Below are positions 12,105 to 23,387 of a DNA stretch of 64,000 nt, in pieces (within the stretch, counting starts at the first letter, position 1; each line of letters starts with the position of its first letter). The notes below the pieces were generated by a model that was not told the origin of the DNA, did not search any database, and saw only the letters and a list, made by a program, of their open reading frames with translations. Origin of the DNA: Delphinapterus leucas. Lineage: Eukaryota; Chordata; Mammalia; Artiodactyla; Monodontidae. The stretch is from positions 13,858,108 through 13,922,107 of the forward strand of contig NW_022098001.1 of the NCBI RefSeq assembly GCF_002288925.2, given 5' to 3'. Made by a program: the position numbers and the translations under genes.

Positions 12105-12650
12105 GCATGTCACATCCACCATCAACAACCAGCTAGAAATTATTTTCAGGCCCTCGCCTGAACCCACAAAAGAGTTTAGAGCAAAGAGCTACATTTATAA
12201 ATTAGAAAATTTGTTAGATCATCTAAGATGACAAAACCATTTTATTATTCTCAAATAAAAAGATTGCTGTTTGCACAAGACTCTATTACTTAAACAGGCT
12301 TTTTGGCTCAGTGGTTTACAGACAGTCATTTGGTTCACCTTTGAGTAATATCCTGATATTAAATGGCAAGGAATGGGGTAAGATTTTCAAACAGTGCATG
12401 GAAGGTTTGAATCATATTGTTCTCTTTCTCAAGTTCTGGATGATCTTGATTTTCCTGCAGTTTCTTGTAGTCTTTTTGCAGTGCGGAGAATCTGATTTCG
12501 GTGAGCTTCTGATTGTTAATTCCTTTATGTTTATCACACCCCTACCATCCATAGTCTCTGTGCAGGCACTATGGCTAACACAAAACATATGAACCTGGTT
12601 GCATGCTTTCCTGTACAAAGCCACGTCAGGGAGGCAAGATATAAAAAGTT
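12105..12650. other. Unassigned sequence
   Basis: Only short frames are present. The 93-codon frame at 12311-12592 is hydrophobic but has no recognised domain, and it overlaps a similar frame on the other strand. I see no repeat I can name. Confidence 0.4.
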
Positions 12651-12654
12651 AAAA

Positions 12655-13890
12655 ACATCGGAACTCTCATACACAGCTGGTAAGAATGTTTGCTAAACAA
12701 ACATTTTCCAGCCACCTAGGAAAATGTTTCTTTAGCAATGCCTACTGAAACCAAGCACACATACGCCTATGGCCCAGCAGCTCCACTCCTGAATATATCT
12801 CCAGCAAAAAATGGTCTTGAACACTAAAAGACTTGTATTAAGAATGTTGCTAGGGAGGGGGAAGGGTAAGCTGGGACGAAGAGAAAGACTGTCATGGACT
12901 GATATATACTACCAAATGTAAAATAGATAGCTAGTGGGAAGCAGCCGCATAGCACAGGGAGATCAGCTCGGTGCTTTGTGACCACCTAGAGGGGTGGGAT
13001 AGGGAGGGTGGGAGGGAGATGCAAGAGGGAGGAGATATGGGGATACATGTATATGTATAACTGATTCACTTTGTTATAAAGCAGAAACTAACACACCACT
13101 GTAAAGCAATTATACTCCAATAAAGATATAAAAAAAAAGATACAAACTTCCAGTTATAAAATAAATAAGTCATGGAGATGTAATGTACAGCATGGCAACT
13201 ACAGCTAATAACATTGTATTGCAAATTTGAAAGTTACATGAAAAACTAAATCTTAAAAGTTGTCATCACAAGAAAAAAAATTTTTGTAACTTTGTATGGT
13301 GACAGATGATAACTAGACTTATTGTGGTAATCATTTTGCAATGTATAAAAATGTTGAATCATTACGTTGTACACCTGAAATTAATATCATGCTGTATGTC
13401 AATTATGCTTCAATAAAAAAAAGATATTTGTTTCCCTAAAAAAAAAAAAGAGAATGTTGCTGGTCCAAAACTGGAACCAACCAAAATATTCACCAACAGT
13501 ACATAAGTTAATAAGTTATAGTATACTTATACAATAGGATATAACACAGTAATGAAAAAGAAAAATTAGTAATACTCTCAAAAACATGGAGAAATATCAC
13601 AGAATGTTGAGGGGAAGAAGTTCACACAAAAGACTACATACTACATGATTCCATATATCTGAAGTTCAAAACTAGCCTGAAATGATTGTATGGTGATAAA
13701 GTCTGAATAGTGGTTACCTTTAGAAAACTATTACCTGTGAGCACAAGGAAATTTTCTGGAGTGTTGGAAATAATCCAAGTGGTCACTACATGGTTATATA
13801 CGCATGTGAAAATGGAATGAAATTTAACTGATATGAAATTTAAATGATGTGCATATTACTATAGGTAAGTTATACTGTAATTTTTAAAAT
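12655..13890 (+). mobile_element. L1M: Old L1 (ORF2 C-terminal part and 3' UTR), interrupted
   Basis: Bases 12655-12851 ('actctcatacacagctggtaagaatg ... cccagcagctccactcctg') continue at 13451 ('agaatgttgctggtccaaaactggaacc ... ataggatataacacagtaatgaaaaag') through a degenerate 3' UTR. The element was cut by the composite insertion at 12852-13450. Its own frame is riddled with stops. Confidence 0.78.
12852..13450 (+). mobile_element. L1: Young L1 3' end plus apparent 3'-transduced segment
   Basis: Bases 12853-13130 are the 3' UTR of the same young L1 subfamily as at 3.5 kb ('gggagggggaagggtaagctggga ... ctccaataaagat'), with a short A run at 13131-13139. Bases 13140-13437 are a different, older L1 3' end with its own AATAAA at 13412-13417, then a poly-A at 13438-13449. 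One duplication, 'agaatgttgct' at 12841-12851 and 13451-13461, flanks the whole block. A single insertion event of a read-through L1 RNA is the simplest reading. Confidence 0.75.
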
Positions 13891-13899
13891 GAAGTTTGA

Positions 13900-14372
13900 T
13901 AGCTGTGTGAGATTTAGCTAAGAGATATCACAAGGCAGAGTAAGACGAGTTGTCAAAAAAGTTGTACAAATAAACTCTATGAAAGCAGATGACAGCAAGC
14001 ACGTTCTGTGGCAAGGGTGGACTTGGAGATCTCCATCTAAAAGGTGAACTTGAGCTATGTCTACAATGATAGGAACTATTTGGACTGCCAGAAACATTCC
14101 CTATGGCTTAACTCCCACAAACCACTGAAAATTCACTAACCCCACTCTAGGATTCCTCCTTGGAAATCTGGGCTCAGTTCACGTGGAAGGCTTGAAAATC
14201 TACAAGTTCTTCTGAACCAACTGCCAACTGTTCCTCAGACTCTAGCGTGCAACTCAGTCACAGGGTTGGGGGATTGGGAGGGTTTAAATGTTGATTCTCA
14301 GCCTCCCAGGTTTGTGATATGACGAGTCTAGCTGGGATGGAATCTGTGGCTCTGGACATTTTTAAATGCATA
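13900..14372. other. Unassigned sequence
   Basis: No gene, RNA or recognisable repeat is evident. The sequence is moderate in composition and has stops in all frames. Confidence 0.4.
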
Positions 14373-14382
14373 TCTCCTACAT

Positions 14383-14753
14383 TTTTCTTTTAACAATGTT
14401 TTTTCTTTTCTTTTTCTTTAATTTTTATTTATTTATTTTTATTTTCTTGACTGCGCTGGGTCTTCGTTGCTGTGTGCAGGCTTTCTCTTGCCATGGAGAG
14501 CGAGAGCTACTCTTCATTGTGGTGCGTGGGCTTCTCATTGTGGAGCATGGGCTCTAGGCGCATGGGCTTCAGTAGTTGTGGCACGCAGGTTCAGTAGTTG
14601 TGGCTCGCAGGCTCTAGAGCGCAGGCTCAGTAGTTGTGGTGCACGGGATTAGTTGCTCCGCGGCATGTAGGGATCTTCCCAGACCAGGGCTCAAACCCGT
14701 GTTCCCTGCATTGGCAGGCGGATTCTTAACCACAGCACCACCAGGGAAGCCCC
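14383..14753 (-). repeat. CHR-type SINE, long form (minus strand)
   Basis: The reverse complement begins 'gggcttccctggtggtgctgtgg', with a B box 'gggtttgagccctgg' and 'gccacaactactgaacc' repeats, and ends in an A/T-rich tail. A TSD 'ctcctacat' lies at 14374-14382 and 14755-14763. Frames at 14366-14652 come from this element. Confidence 0.9.
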
Positions 14754-14764
14754 ACTCCTACATG

Positions 14765-15810
14765 TTGAAAAAAAAAAAACACTGGCCACAGTCTGAGAAA
14801 TACTTTGTGACTGCTGCAAATTGGCCCCAAGCCAATTTGGCCCAATCCTGAAAACTCCTTATCAGTTCGGATCTATCTTTAATGAAACCAATGAACTACA
14901 ATTTATCCATATGACTGTCTAATCAAAAGAAACAACACTTCCAGCTTACTATGCTGCCAAGGGGAAAGAAGAGACTGAGACTCTTGATTGAAAGTTACGG
15001 TCAGAATAGCTTGAGGATAGTTCCATTATTGCACTTGCAAAAACAGACAAAGCCTCATAGGTTTCTTTAAGGATGCTGTGCTTCTCACCTCTTTGCCATC
15101 TCCACCCTGGCAGCACCCACTAAACTCTGCATAAAAGGTGTGACTCACACCTATTTTCTCACACCTAAGACTATTTTTAGGACTATTTCCGAAAGTGCCA
15201 AACACACCTGCTTTGTACCTCTTTCTTCCTCTGTTCTCCATCTACCCTGCTCAGACCTCTCTAGCCATGTTCTTATCAAAACACTTCAATATGAAACATC
15301 TTCTTGGCACTCCTGACTTTGTCACTGGCCTTCATCCTCATCCCTGCTACAGTTTTCTCACTCCTCTCTGCCTGGGCATATTCAAAACACTCAAGGTTCA
15401 ATGCAGGACCTCTTTACTGCCATGAGCTGCTCCATCTGGCTGGTCCTGGGTGGAACCAAAATCTAGGTAGACTCATTTGCATTTATAGAAAATATTCTTA
15501 AAGTTTTATGGACCCAAACTACATGACTAAAGTGAAAACACACAAACACACACATGTGCAAGAGAAATCATTGGTATCCTTCAGTTAGTTTCACTATTAT
15601 TTCTTGGCTGGATATTCTAATTTCACTCTAAGTGTGCTTTTCCAAGGCATTCATCAAGGATCTATGTATTCGTGGCTAATGCCAGTTGCTATATAAAAAG
15701 CCAAAACAGATACAATCTTGAACCTCTTAAGATCTTACAATCTAAAACACTCAACATCTAGGGGAACTAACCTCAGAGAACATCAGACACAGACCTGGAT
15801 TGATGCAAAA
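14765..15810. other. Unassigned, possibly L2-like in part
   Basis: Bases 15180-15440 are pyrimidine-rich and read a little like L2 ('cctggccttcatcctcatccctg'), but the match is too weak to call. A short (ac)n occurs near 15537-15555. No gene is supported. Confidence 0.35.
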
Positions 15811-15822
15811 ACTACAAACTTG

Positions 15823-16027
15823 GGCTTCCCTGGTGGCGCAGTGGTTGAAAGTCCACCTGCCGATGCAGGGGACACGGGTTCGTGCCCCGGTTCGGGAGGA
15901 TCCCACATGCCGCGGAGCGGCTGGGCCCGTAAGCCATGGCCGCTGAGCCTGCGCGTCCGGAGCCTGTGCTCCGCAACGGGAGAGTCCACAACAGTAAGAG
16001 GCCCGCGTACCGAAAAAAAAAAAAAAA
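15823..16027 (+). repeat. Young cetacean CHR SINE
   Basis: 'gcttccctggtggcgcagtgg', 'ccgatgcaggggacacggg', 'gccgcggagcggctggg', 'gcgcgtccggagcctgtgc' and 'gcccgcgtaccgaaaa' are in order with few changes. A TSD tacaa(a/c)cttg lies at 15813-15822 and 16028-16037. High CpG retention suggests a recent insertion. Confidence 0.95.
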
Positions 16028-16396
16028 TACAACCTTGTGCTATCATGTCTCCTTTTTTCTTTTTTTAATTAAAACACTGTCAACCAGTCCTATTAGACAA
16101 GTATGAGAAGAGACCATTAATAAGAAGATAGCCAAAGAACTGTTGTCCATTCACTTCCTTCAGAGAGAGATAAGAAGCTGTTACAAGATCTCAGAAACAC
16201 AGATATGAATCAATAAAGCGTTTTCAGGATGGGTCAGCCATAAGGCAAGCCCAGTTAATGCTCTGGGAAGAGGAGGGGAGACCATGATTGAGGCAAGTTC
16301 ATCTGGAGAAGGGAACCCAGCAGAAAAGATCAACTCTCCTCTCATTGAGTCAAGAAAGGATTCCTGGAGAAGGTATTTTAAGAACAGTTTCCTGGG

Positions 16397-16549
16397 ACTT
16401 CTGTGGTGGTCCAGTGGTTAAGACTCTGCCCTTCCACTGCAGGGGGCATGGGTTTGATCCCAAATCGGGGAACTAAAATACTGAATGCCGTGTGGCACAG
16501 CCAAAAGAAACAAAACAAACAAAAACAAACAAACAAAAAATTCAAAAAT
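16397..16549 (+). repeat. Short tRNA-derived SINE (CHR-2/Bov-tA-like)
   Basis: 'acttctgtggtggtccagtgg', 'cactgcagggggcatgggtttgatccc', and a short tail with (caaa)n. A TSD 'agttt(c/t)ctggg' lies at 16386-16396 and 16550-16560. Confidence 0.9.
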
Positions 16550-16654
16550 AGTTTTCTGGGGAAATGCCTTCTAAGTAGGAGAATATTATAGGAGAGCTCC
16601 TCACTTGACTAAGATTGAACTATTTTAGCATCTCTAAGTATACAATAATAAGTA

Positions 16655-16866
16655 CAGTTGACCCTTGAACAATGTGGAGATTAAGGGCCCCAACTCTCCA
16701 CACAGTGGAAAATCCACGTATATACAGCCCTTCGTATATGCAGCTCCTCTGTATCTGCGGATTCAACCAACTGGTGATGGTGTAGTATGTAGTATTTACT
16801 ATTGAAAAAAATCCACCTATAAGTGGACCTGTGCAGTTCAAACCCGTGTTGTTCAAGAGTCAACTG
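16655..16866. mobile_element. Tigger-like MITE with intact terminal repeats
   Basis: A 212-bp non-autonomous Tc1/mariner (pogo/Tigger) type DNA element. The left end cagttgacccttgaacaa and the right end ttgttcaagagtcaactg are inverted repeats with one mismatch. The element sits between two TA dinucleotides (16653-16654 and 16867-16868), the TSD of this superfamily. The internal halves are also partly self-complementary. It has no transposase. Confidence 0.88.
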
Positions 16867-16869
16867 TAA

Positions 16870-18540
16870 TCATAAAGATATGATTAAATGCTTTCTTAAC
16901 CAAAAAATATGACCGACATAAAGTAAGCAAGAAATGAGTCTCTCTGGCTGTGCCTGAAGAGCACATATCCAACCGTGCAGAAGGAGCTTGATTCCTATGT
17001 CAGGAGACAGCTACACTAATCTAAAGAGAGAAACACCATGCGGGGCTGAGCTTGATATGGAATAGCTGGCTTTAACAAGGAAGACGTGTCTGGGCTGGAC
17101 ACTCACGTACAGGTGAGGCAGCAACGCAGGCACCAGGAGATCAGCAAGGGGCTCCTCTCTGGCCAAATCAGGCAGCTGTCAGGTACTGTGCTGCGTTCTA
17201 TCAGCTGGACACACTGAGCTCTGCGTGTTCCCATGGGGCTTCTGGAGAGCAGGGCAGCTAGAAGTCCCCTCCAGAAGAATGATAGGGTTGCACAGCGGGT
17301 GTGGGAGAAAAGTAGAATTTGGAGGTTTGGATTTTTCTTATTCTTTTTTCTTCCAGTATATGGCAGAATCATTCATCTTATTTCCAGCAGGCTTCCCTTG
17401 ACCTACTTGTAAGATTAAGCAGACATGCAAAGAAGAGTAAGAAGGCTCGGGAACCAAAACTATTAATCCAGGCCTAAAGTAAATGAGGCCACTGTCGAGC
17501 AGGAATGTTCACCAAGAAGAGAAAGTCTGATGAGAAGTGTGCTATACTCATTTGGGCAACGATCCGGTGACTATCAGAGTCAAAATATTTAACCAGGCAT
17601 TCTGGGGAGACAGAAAGGCCCTGAAAATGACAGTTCCTTGACAGCCTTCCTTGAGTTTACAATCTAAGAGCAGACACACAAAATTTACAAATCAGCCTAA
17701 ATGCATCTGATGAAAGAATACAAAATATAAATATAGATATATTCATATCATATCACAAAAACTGAGAGCCCTGTTAAAACGCTCCTTAAAATGTCAAGTT
17801 GATTCCATCTAGAAAGACCTGACAGGAAAGGTCAAATTCACTGAACTGAAGAGAGAAAAAAACTCGGCAGAATGCAAAAGTTGTGCTAACAGGAGGGTGG
17901 ATAGATCCTGAGCTGGAAAGGAAATTATAAGGTAAGGTGCAAAAGAACAGGCAGTTAGGTAATAAGAGGCAGGGATTTGCGATTAGGAAGGCATGCCATT
18001 GGGGTCCTCAGAGCTGTTCTAAGAGAGGAAAGGGGCTCCACATAATGCTTGGGAAAGCCAATTCTCACTGCTGAGAGCAGGACCAATTAGAATGGAGAGA
18101 GCCAGGAGCAAGGTAGGAAATTTGCAAGTCGAGGGTATTGAGGCTTCACACTAACTGTTCTTGGTTACCTGTGAAGGGCACACAAGTTCCCCGGGCAGTA
18201 CTTCCCTATCCTTGCTTCCTTCACATCCTTCCCCCGTTCAAGGACCTATGGGAGCTTCAGTTGTCTTTCCCATGAGATAGAAACATGCCTTCACTGCCCC
18301 ACTCCCAAGGTATCAAACTTCATCTCTTGCTCCACCTATGGAGGCCCCTCCCTTCCAGCCAGGAAAATCTCTCCTAAGCTAGTCTTGATCATTTTCACTC
18401 TTTGGAGTCAAGTGGACCTGAATTTTATTATCAACTCCAGTATGTACTCTTTGTGTGACTTCCTCGGTCTTAGGTTTCTTCTCTAAATTAAAGACATAAA
18501 ACCTCCTACCACACTGTAAATTAATAAAGAAGATTACATT
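16870..18540. other. Unassigned, contains a weak candidate exon
   Basis: No repeat can be named with confidence. The pyrimidine-rich stretch at 18180-18400 may be old L2. A minus-strand candidate exon at 17107-17241 is listed separately. Confidence 0.4.
17107..17241 (-). other. Candidate 135-bp exon, possibly thrombospondin-repeat-like
   Basis: On the minus strand, an open frame of at least 89 codons (17103-17372) includes this interval. A plausible acceptor (pyrimidine-rich 'ctgccctgctctccag') lies just upstream, and a strong donor (GTGAGT, from 17106) lies downstream. The length is a multiple of three, with one base before and two after the 44 full codons. The peptide GTRRAQCVQLIERSTVPDSC, followed by ...WCLRCCLTC, has the loose G-R-C...C...C...C spacing of a TSP type 1 repeat, but the N-terminal W and C residues of such repeats are not seen. 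It may well be chance. No neighbouring exon is visible. Confidence 0.15.
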
Positions 18541-18541
18541 T

Positions 18542-18880
18542 TTAAAGATACATAGTAAAGGACTTTACACAGTTCCCAGCACATAGGACTGTCCAACAAT
18601 GATTAGTTTCCTTACCCACCTGGCTTTTCCATTCACATCTCTTCTCAGCCATCTTCCAGCCTGAAATCATCACCTCCCACCATCTTCTCCACATAATCCA
18701 TGTGGAGCCTACACTCTCCTGTAAGAAACATGCCCTGGCAAAGCCTACCCTGCCCCCCTTTTGGTTTCTACATACTTTGTACCATTCACAGTCTGGACCA
18801 TTCGTGGCTAATTTGTACCATTCACAGTCTGGACCAACTACAAACATGTGATCTTTATTTCTAAATACTTTCTTCATCAC
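18542..18880 (-). other. Open frame with a 12-residue near-tandem repeat
   Basis: The 112-codon minus frame contains GPDCEWYK twice, produced by a 25-bp identical DNA repeat at 18776-18800 and 18812-18836 (period 36). No domain is recognised and no splice or promoter signal supports a gene. It is probably not coding. Confidence 0.3.
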
Positions 18881-18884
18881 ACCT

Positions 18885-20467
18885 TCATCCCCCTTCAGCC
18901 TTCATCCCAGAACCCAGCAATGTACACACAGTGAATTCTCAATAAAGGCTTGGGTGGTTTTAGTTGGTAGGGGTAGGAAGAACTGGTGAAAACGGTAGAG
19001 GATGGTAACAACTACCTGTTAGACTGATTAAAAAAGAAGAATTTTAGACATTTTAATAAATGATCTACACTTGGGTAACTATGAGCCATGCTTGCCCAAA
19101 CAGCTCAAGAGTAAGTAAAATATCCCTTTTGCTAAATTACAAGAGTAAAGAACTATTAGGATAATTATCCCATAACAAATGCCAGAAATAAGTGGCTATC
19201 TTGACTTACTTTTACAGATACTTTGCAAAGTACATACCCTAGCCTTGCAAAAAAAAAAAAAAAGGTATTAATATTGCTCAGACTTTACTAACCCATGAAT
19301 CTCTGGGAAGAAAGCCCCAGTTTTACCCCATAATGGCAACTGGCTACTTTTTCTGTGGACATAAGAGAAATTCAATTTCTCTGGACACATTTTTCCTTTG
19401 CTACCAGTGAGCTCCAGGGACTGGTAAACTCCTAAAGGAAAACCGTAAAAAACCATCATCCAGAGAAAACAAAATCCAGCTAGTTAAACTATCGCCAATA
19501 AGAAGCATAAACAGGAACAAATTTCAATTGCTTGGAATCAAAAACTCAATTTTAAAAGGCTTCAAAACAAGAGTTTACTGTTTCCCAGACATCTGCAGTT
19601 GAAAAGAAAACACAAAAACAGCTCTGGAAAGTGCTGTGGGTTACTTCATACTGAGTGATTTCCAGGTGTGAAGGGGAATACTGGGGGAAAATAAAAAATG
19701 AAATGAGCATGAACCAAGTGTTTTTTAGGGCCATATTTATACTCACCTTTTTGGTTGGTAGTTCCTTGCACACATATGTGGCACTATGTGCTGCTTGTTT
19801 GACACAAGCATTATCCTGGGGACAATTTTAGGCAGATTTCCCACTGATAAGCTCCATGCAGACTTCTAGCTCAGAGACCCTTGGGGGAAGAGCTTGACTT
19901 AATATTATTTGCCATTGTCCTGTCTGGAGCGACAGTCAGAGGAACCGCCTTTGATGGTGAGTGCCACAGCTTTAGGAGCAGAGCTGCCAGGCAGCTGCGT
20001 ATGCTCTCCAGACTGTGGAACAACCAATAAAAAGAAAAAAGCAAGAAGAGAATTGCCAACTTCTTGCAACATGGAGCCATTACTTTAAGAGCCAAGCTGG
20101 TCATTTTTCCACCCAGCCAGCCCTAAGGTTGGCATCTGACATCAGTGTGGAGAATGACATCAGAGAGTCTCCAATCACCTGCTTGACTAACAGGCTTGCT
20201 CAAGAAATGCCAGAGAAGCCAGAGATGCAAGGAAAGTGGGAGAACTAACGTTGTTCTAAAGATCCTCACTTTTTTATTAAATAGACTACTATTTCAACCA
20301 AGTGAATAAAGCCCAGTCTTGCAGGACAAGATGCAAAACAAAAACAAAAAACTTTTTTCATTTCGGAGTTTGGATTTCAGAAGGGAAAAGTAAGACTGGC
20401 AGATTTAGGTTTAAGTGTATCAGCTTAAGTTCCTAATGTGCAAGCAAAACAAACTGACTTTGGCTCG
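18885..20467. other. Unassigned sequence
   Basis: A poly-A stretch sits at 19250-19264. Frames of 60-77 codons on both strands lack domains. No confident repeat or RNA gene is visible. Confidence 0.4.
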
Positions 20468-20606
20468 TGTTATGGACTGAATGTTCATGCCCCTCTAAAA
20501 CCCACATGGTGAAATCTTAACCCCAAGTGTGGCTGTATATGAAGTAAGGACGTAATTGAGGTTAAGAGGTCATAGGGTGGGACCTGATCTAAAAGGATTA
20601 GTGTCC
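20468..20606 (+). repeat. MaLR LTR fragment (MLT1-like)
   Basis: 'tgttatggactgaatgttcatgcccc', 'acccacatggtgaaatcttaaccccaa' and 'aaaaggattagtgtcct' follow the 5' part of an MLT1-type LTR. The copy is cut by the SINE that starts at 20607, and its remainder is not visible beyond it. Confidence 0.6.
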
Positions 20607-20804
20607 TGGGCTTCCCTGGTGGCACAGTGGATAAGAATCTGCCTGTCAATGCAGGGGACACAGGTCCGAAACCTCGTCCGGGAAGATCCCACATGCCGTG
20701 GAGCAACTAGGCCCGTGAGCCACAACCACTGAGCCTGCACTCTTAGAGCCTGCGAGCCACAGCTACTGAGCCCGCGTGCCACAACTACTGAGGCCCACGT
20801 GCCT
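20607..20804 (+). repeat. CHR-type SINE, 3'-truncated
   Basis: 'gggcttccctggtggcacagtgg' through 'gaggcccacgtgcct'. It has no A tail and no visible TSD. It stops in the middle of the body, so its 3' side was lost, or the copy formed by an atypical route. Confidence 0.85.
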
Positions 20805-21600
20805 CAGCTCTCCTGCCATCCTCTCGGTAGCCCCCAAGGCCACTTAGCCAAGGGAATGGTAGAGTGGAGGAGACAGGGCTTTGCTGAGCAATGCCTTACA
20901 TGGGACAGCAAAATGCATGTTGGCCAGAGCTTGATTTTCTGCAGTAAAAGGATACAAAGAGACAAACCAGACTGGGACATCAGGCTTTGATCCTCTGCTG
21001 AGCGACTTGCTAAGAAACACTTTTCAGGCTCCTTCTCCTAGGCTCTATGGGTTGCTTTGTAGGATCCTTCCGCCCAAGATCATAGTTTATTTATTCTTTA
21101 AAATAGCCCATAAAGGCAAAAGGTCAACAGTGAGAAAGAAAGAAGGTAATAAAGTAGTATATATGTACTTCCTACAACCTTGGGAAACTGCAAAACCCCC
21201 AAACTACATAAATACAAAACAACCAGTGTGTAAATAGGCAACATATGAACAAGTAGTAAATTAGTACAAAGTAATTGCACCAATGCCAATGTCTGTGGAA
21301 AAACCCTGGATTAATGTCTTAAATCTGTCACTTGACCCCAGGCAAGTTAATGACTTTTCTGGGCGTTAATTTCCTTACCTGTTCAGTAAGGCCTAGGTTA
21401 AATGACCTACAAAGTGACTTCCAGCTCAGGGAGGATGTATTCAATGTTCTTAATGTGTTGAGTGAGCAGGGTGGTGTGGAATTAGTCATGGAAGTTTTCT
21501 TGAAAGCAGGGGACATTTCAACCTGTTCTCAGAAACTCTACAAATTTCATTAGACAAATACAATAAAGTCTCCTATGCCCACCTAGAGGCCACATCCAAT
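20805..21600. other. Unassigned sequence
   Basis: Bases 21310-21440 ('aatctgtcacttgaccccaggcaagttaatgac ... ttcagtaagg') are compatible with a very diverged plus-strand MIR. Nothing else can be named. Confidence 0.35.
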
Positions 21601-21619
21601 TCTTTTAGCTCAGTCCAGA

Positions 21620-22515
21620 ACTTACTTTATTTGATGCTTCTGTCACTTTTAATGACCAGTTTGCCCTTCTTCAAATGTCTTACTCCTGATGTCCCTGAGA
21701 TGCTCCCCTTCTGGTCCTCGTCATGCTCTCTGCCTCTCCTCAGACTCTCCTCTCTGGCTCCTTTTCCACCCACCTTCCACTTAACACTAATTATTCCTAA
21801 GCTCTGTCCTTGACTTTTCTCTTAGTCTTCTACATGTTCTATCTGGACAGTTGCATCCATACCAGTGGCTACAGATACCAACTGTATAGTTCCTCATCTT
21901 TCTCTCTAATGGAGGTTCCTTTCCCAAGTTCCAGATCCATATATCAACCACCATCTAGTGAGATAACATATTCCCAAATGCCTCAATTCATAACAGATTC
22001 AAAACTGAACTCACTAGATCCCCATCCACAACCATGCCCTTCCCCTAGTTCAGTGAATGAGGGCACCATCTACATACGCACCTGGAAGACATCAAAGCCT
22101 CCCCCTCACATAACTGGTCTTCAAGTCCTGTCATTCCACCCCTAACATATCTCACAAGTCAAGCCCCTCATTTGCATCCCCCCTGTCATATCCCAGCATT
22201 AAGCACCCAGCCTCTTCCCCCTTCCTCCCCCTCGCTCTTCTCTCTCCTGATCACCCTATCTCCTTGCTCACCCATTCCAAACACACCAGAGTAATATTTC
22301 TAGCAAATCATGATGCCCCTACCCACTCAGTAGTCTTTATAAGTTGTCGAACACTGATGAAATAAAAACTGAACTCCTTCACACGGCAAACACCATGCAT
22401 AGTACTCGTGACGTACTAGACCACTGTAGACCTCCCTCCACTATAGCTTGCATCACAGTGTGCTGTGCTCTAACCGCTTGGCTGTGCCCATTTCATCTTT
22501 ATATGCCCCAGTGCT
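21620..22515 (+). repeat. L2: L2-like LINE remnants
   Basis: The pyrimidine-rich text includes 'agagtaatatttctagcaaatcatgatgcccc', 'atgaaataaaaactgaactccttcac' and 'gtagacctccctccac'. These follow the order of old LINE/L2-class consensus text by memory. It is diverged, has no intact frame, and the boundaries are uncertain. Confidence 0.45.
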
Positions 22516-22744
22516 CAGCGCAACATCTAAACATAGGGGTCCAAGAAGCCACTGACTACCTAAGTGGATGAGTGAACCAATACCTCAAATTGCCCCTTTT
22601 CACAAAATTTTCCCCTTTATACAATATTTTATCACTTTTATTGTCCATACCTTTAATGATACCATGCTAAAATTACAAAAGTAAAGCTATATTCAGTTTT
22701 CTTTTATCTTAGAGTTTTAAATCAGTAAGGCCTTAAGTGAGCAT

Positions 22745-22815
22745 CTAATTCGGTGGTGCTCAACTCTGGGTGCACACTAGAATCACCTGAAGAGATTTTT
22801 TTAAAGCTGGCCTCA
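22745..22815 (+). repeat. MER5-like hAT-Charlie fragment
   Basis: 'ggtggtgctcaactctgggtgcacactagaatcacctgaagag' is the left part of a MER5-type non-autonomous element. Confidence 0.6.
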
Positions 22816-22894
22816 ATCTAAATTCATGAAATCAAAATTCAGCCTTTGTATCTACCGTGACTATTTGATTGCTTTCATTGGAAAAAGAACAACA

Positions 22895-23110
22895 AAGAGC
22901 CAACTTTCATTAAAGAGCCTCACATCATGCTTGATGCAGAAAATTTTATACGTGGTAGCTTATATACCCTTTAAAACAGCCCATGAAGTGGAATACTCTT
23001 TTCACTTAGGAGGCACCTGAAACCCAGAGATTAAGTTACTTGAATAGGTTACCCAACTGGTATGTGGTGGGTGTAGGATTCAAATCCAGATCTGTCTGTT
23101 TCCAAATAAC
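22895..23110 (-). repeat. MIR: MIR SINE (minus strand)
   Basis: 'cttaggaggcacctgaaacccagagattaagttacttgaataggttacccaactgg' and 'ggattcaaatccagatctgtctg' follow the reversed MIR core and head. Confidence 0.65.
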
Positions 23111-23387
23111 ATGTGCTTTCCTCTGTCTGAGAAGCCTCTGTGCAGGCACTGTAAAACATAGTAGAACAGGGAGGAATGGGAGGAGGAAAAGAAGTACAGC
23201 ACTTACAGACATTGGATTTGAATGTGGGAACAACCCACAGTCACCCTGTCGCCCATTCAAGTGTGTAAAAGTGAACTGCCCATCTAGACATACTGGTTTG
23301 GAGTTTAAAAAAAAAAAAAATGTGACCATTTGGGCAAACACCTAAGTAATCATTGTTCCAGGCAAGAATTATAGATAGAGGTTGTGA

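Noticed and set aside
15823..16027. tRNA gene
   Set aside because: The A and B boxes belong to a tRNA-derived SINE; no tRNA cloverleaf or acceptor stem can be formed. The same applies to all other SINE copies in the window.
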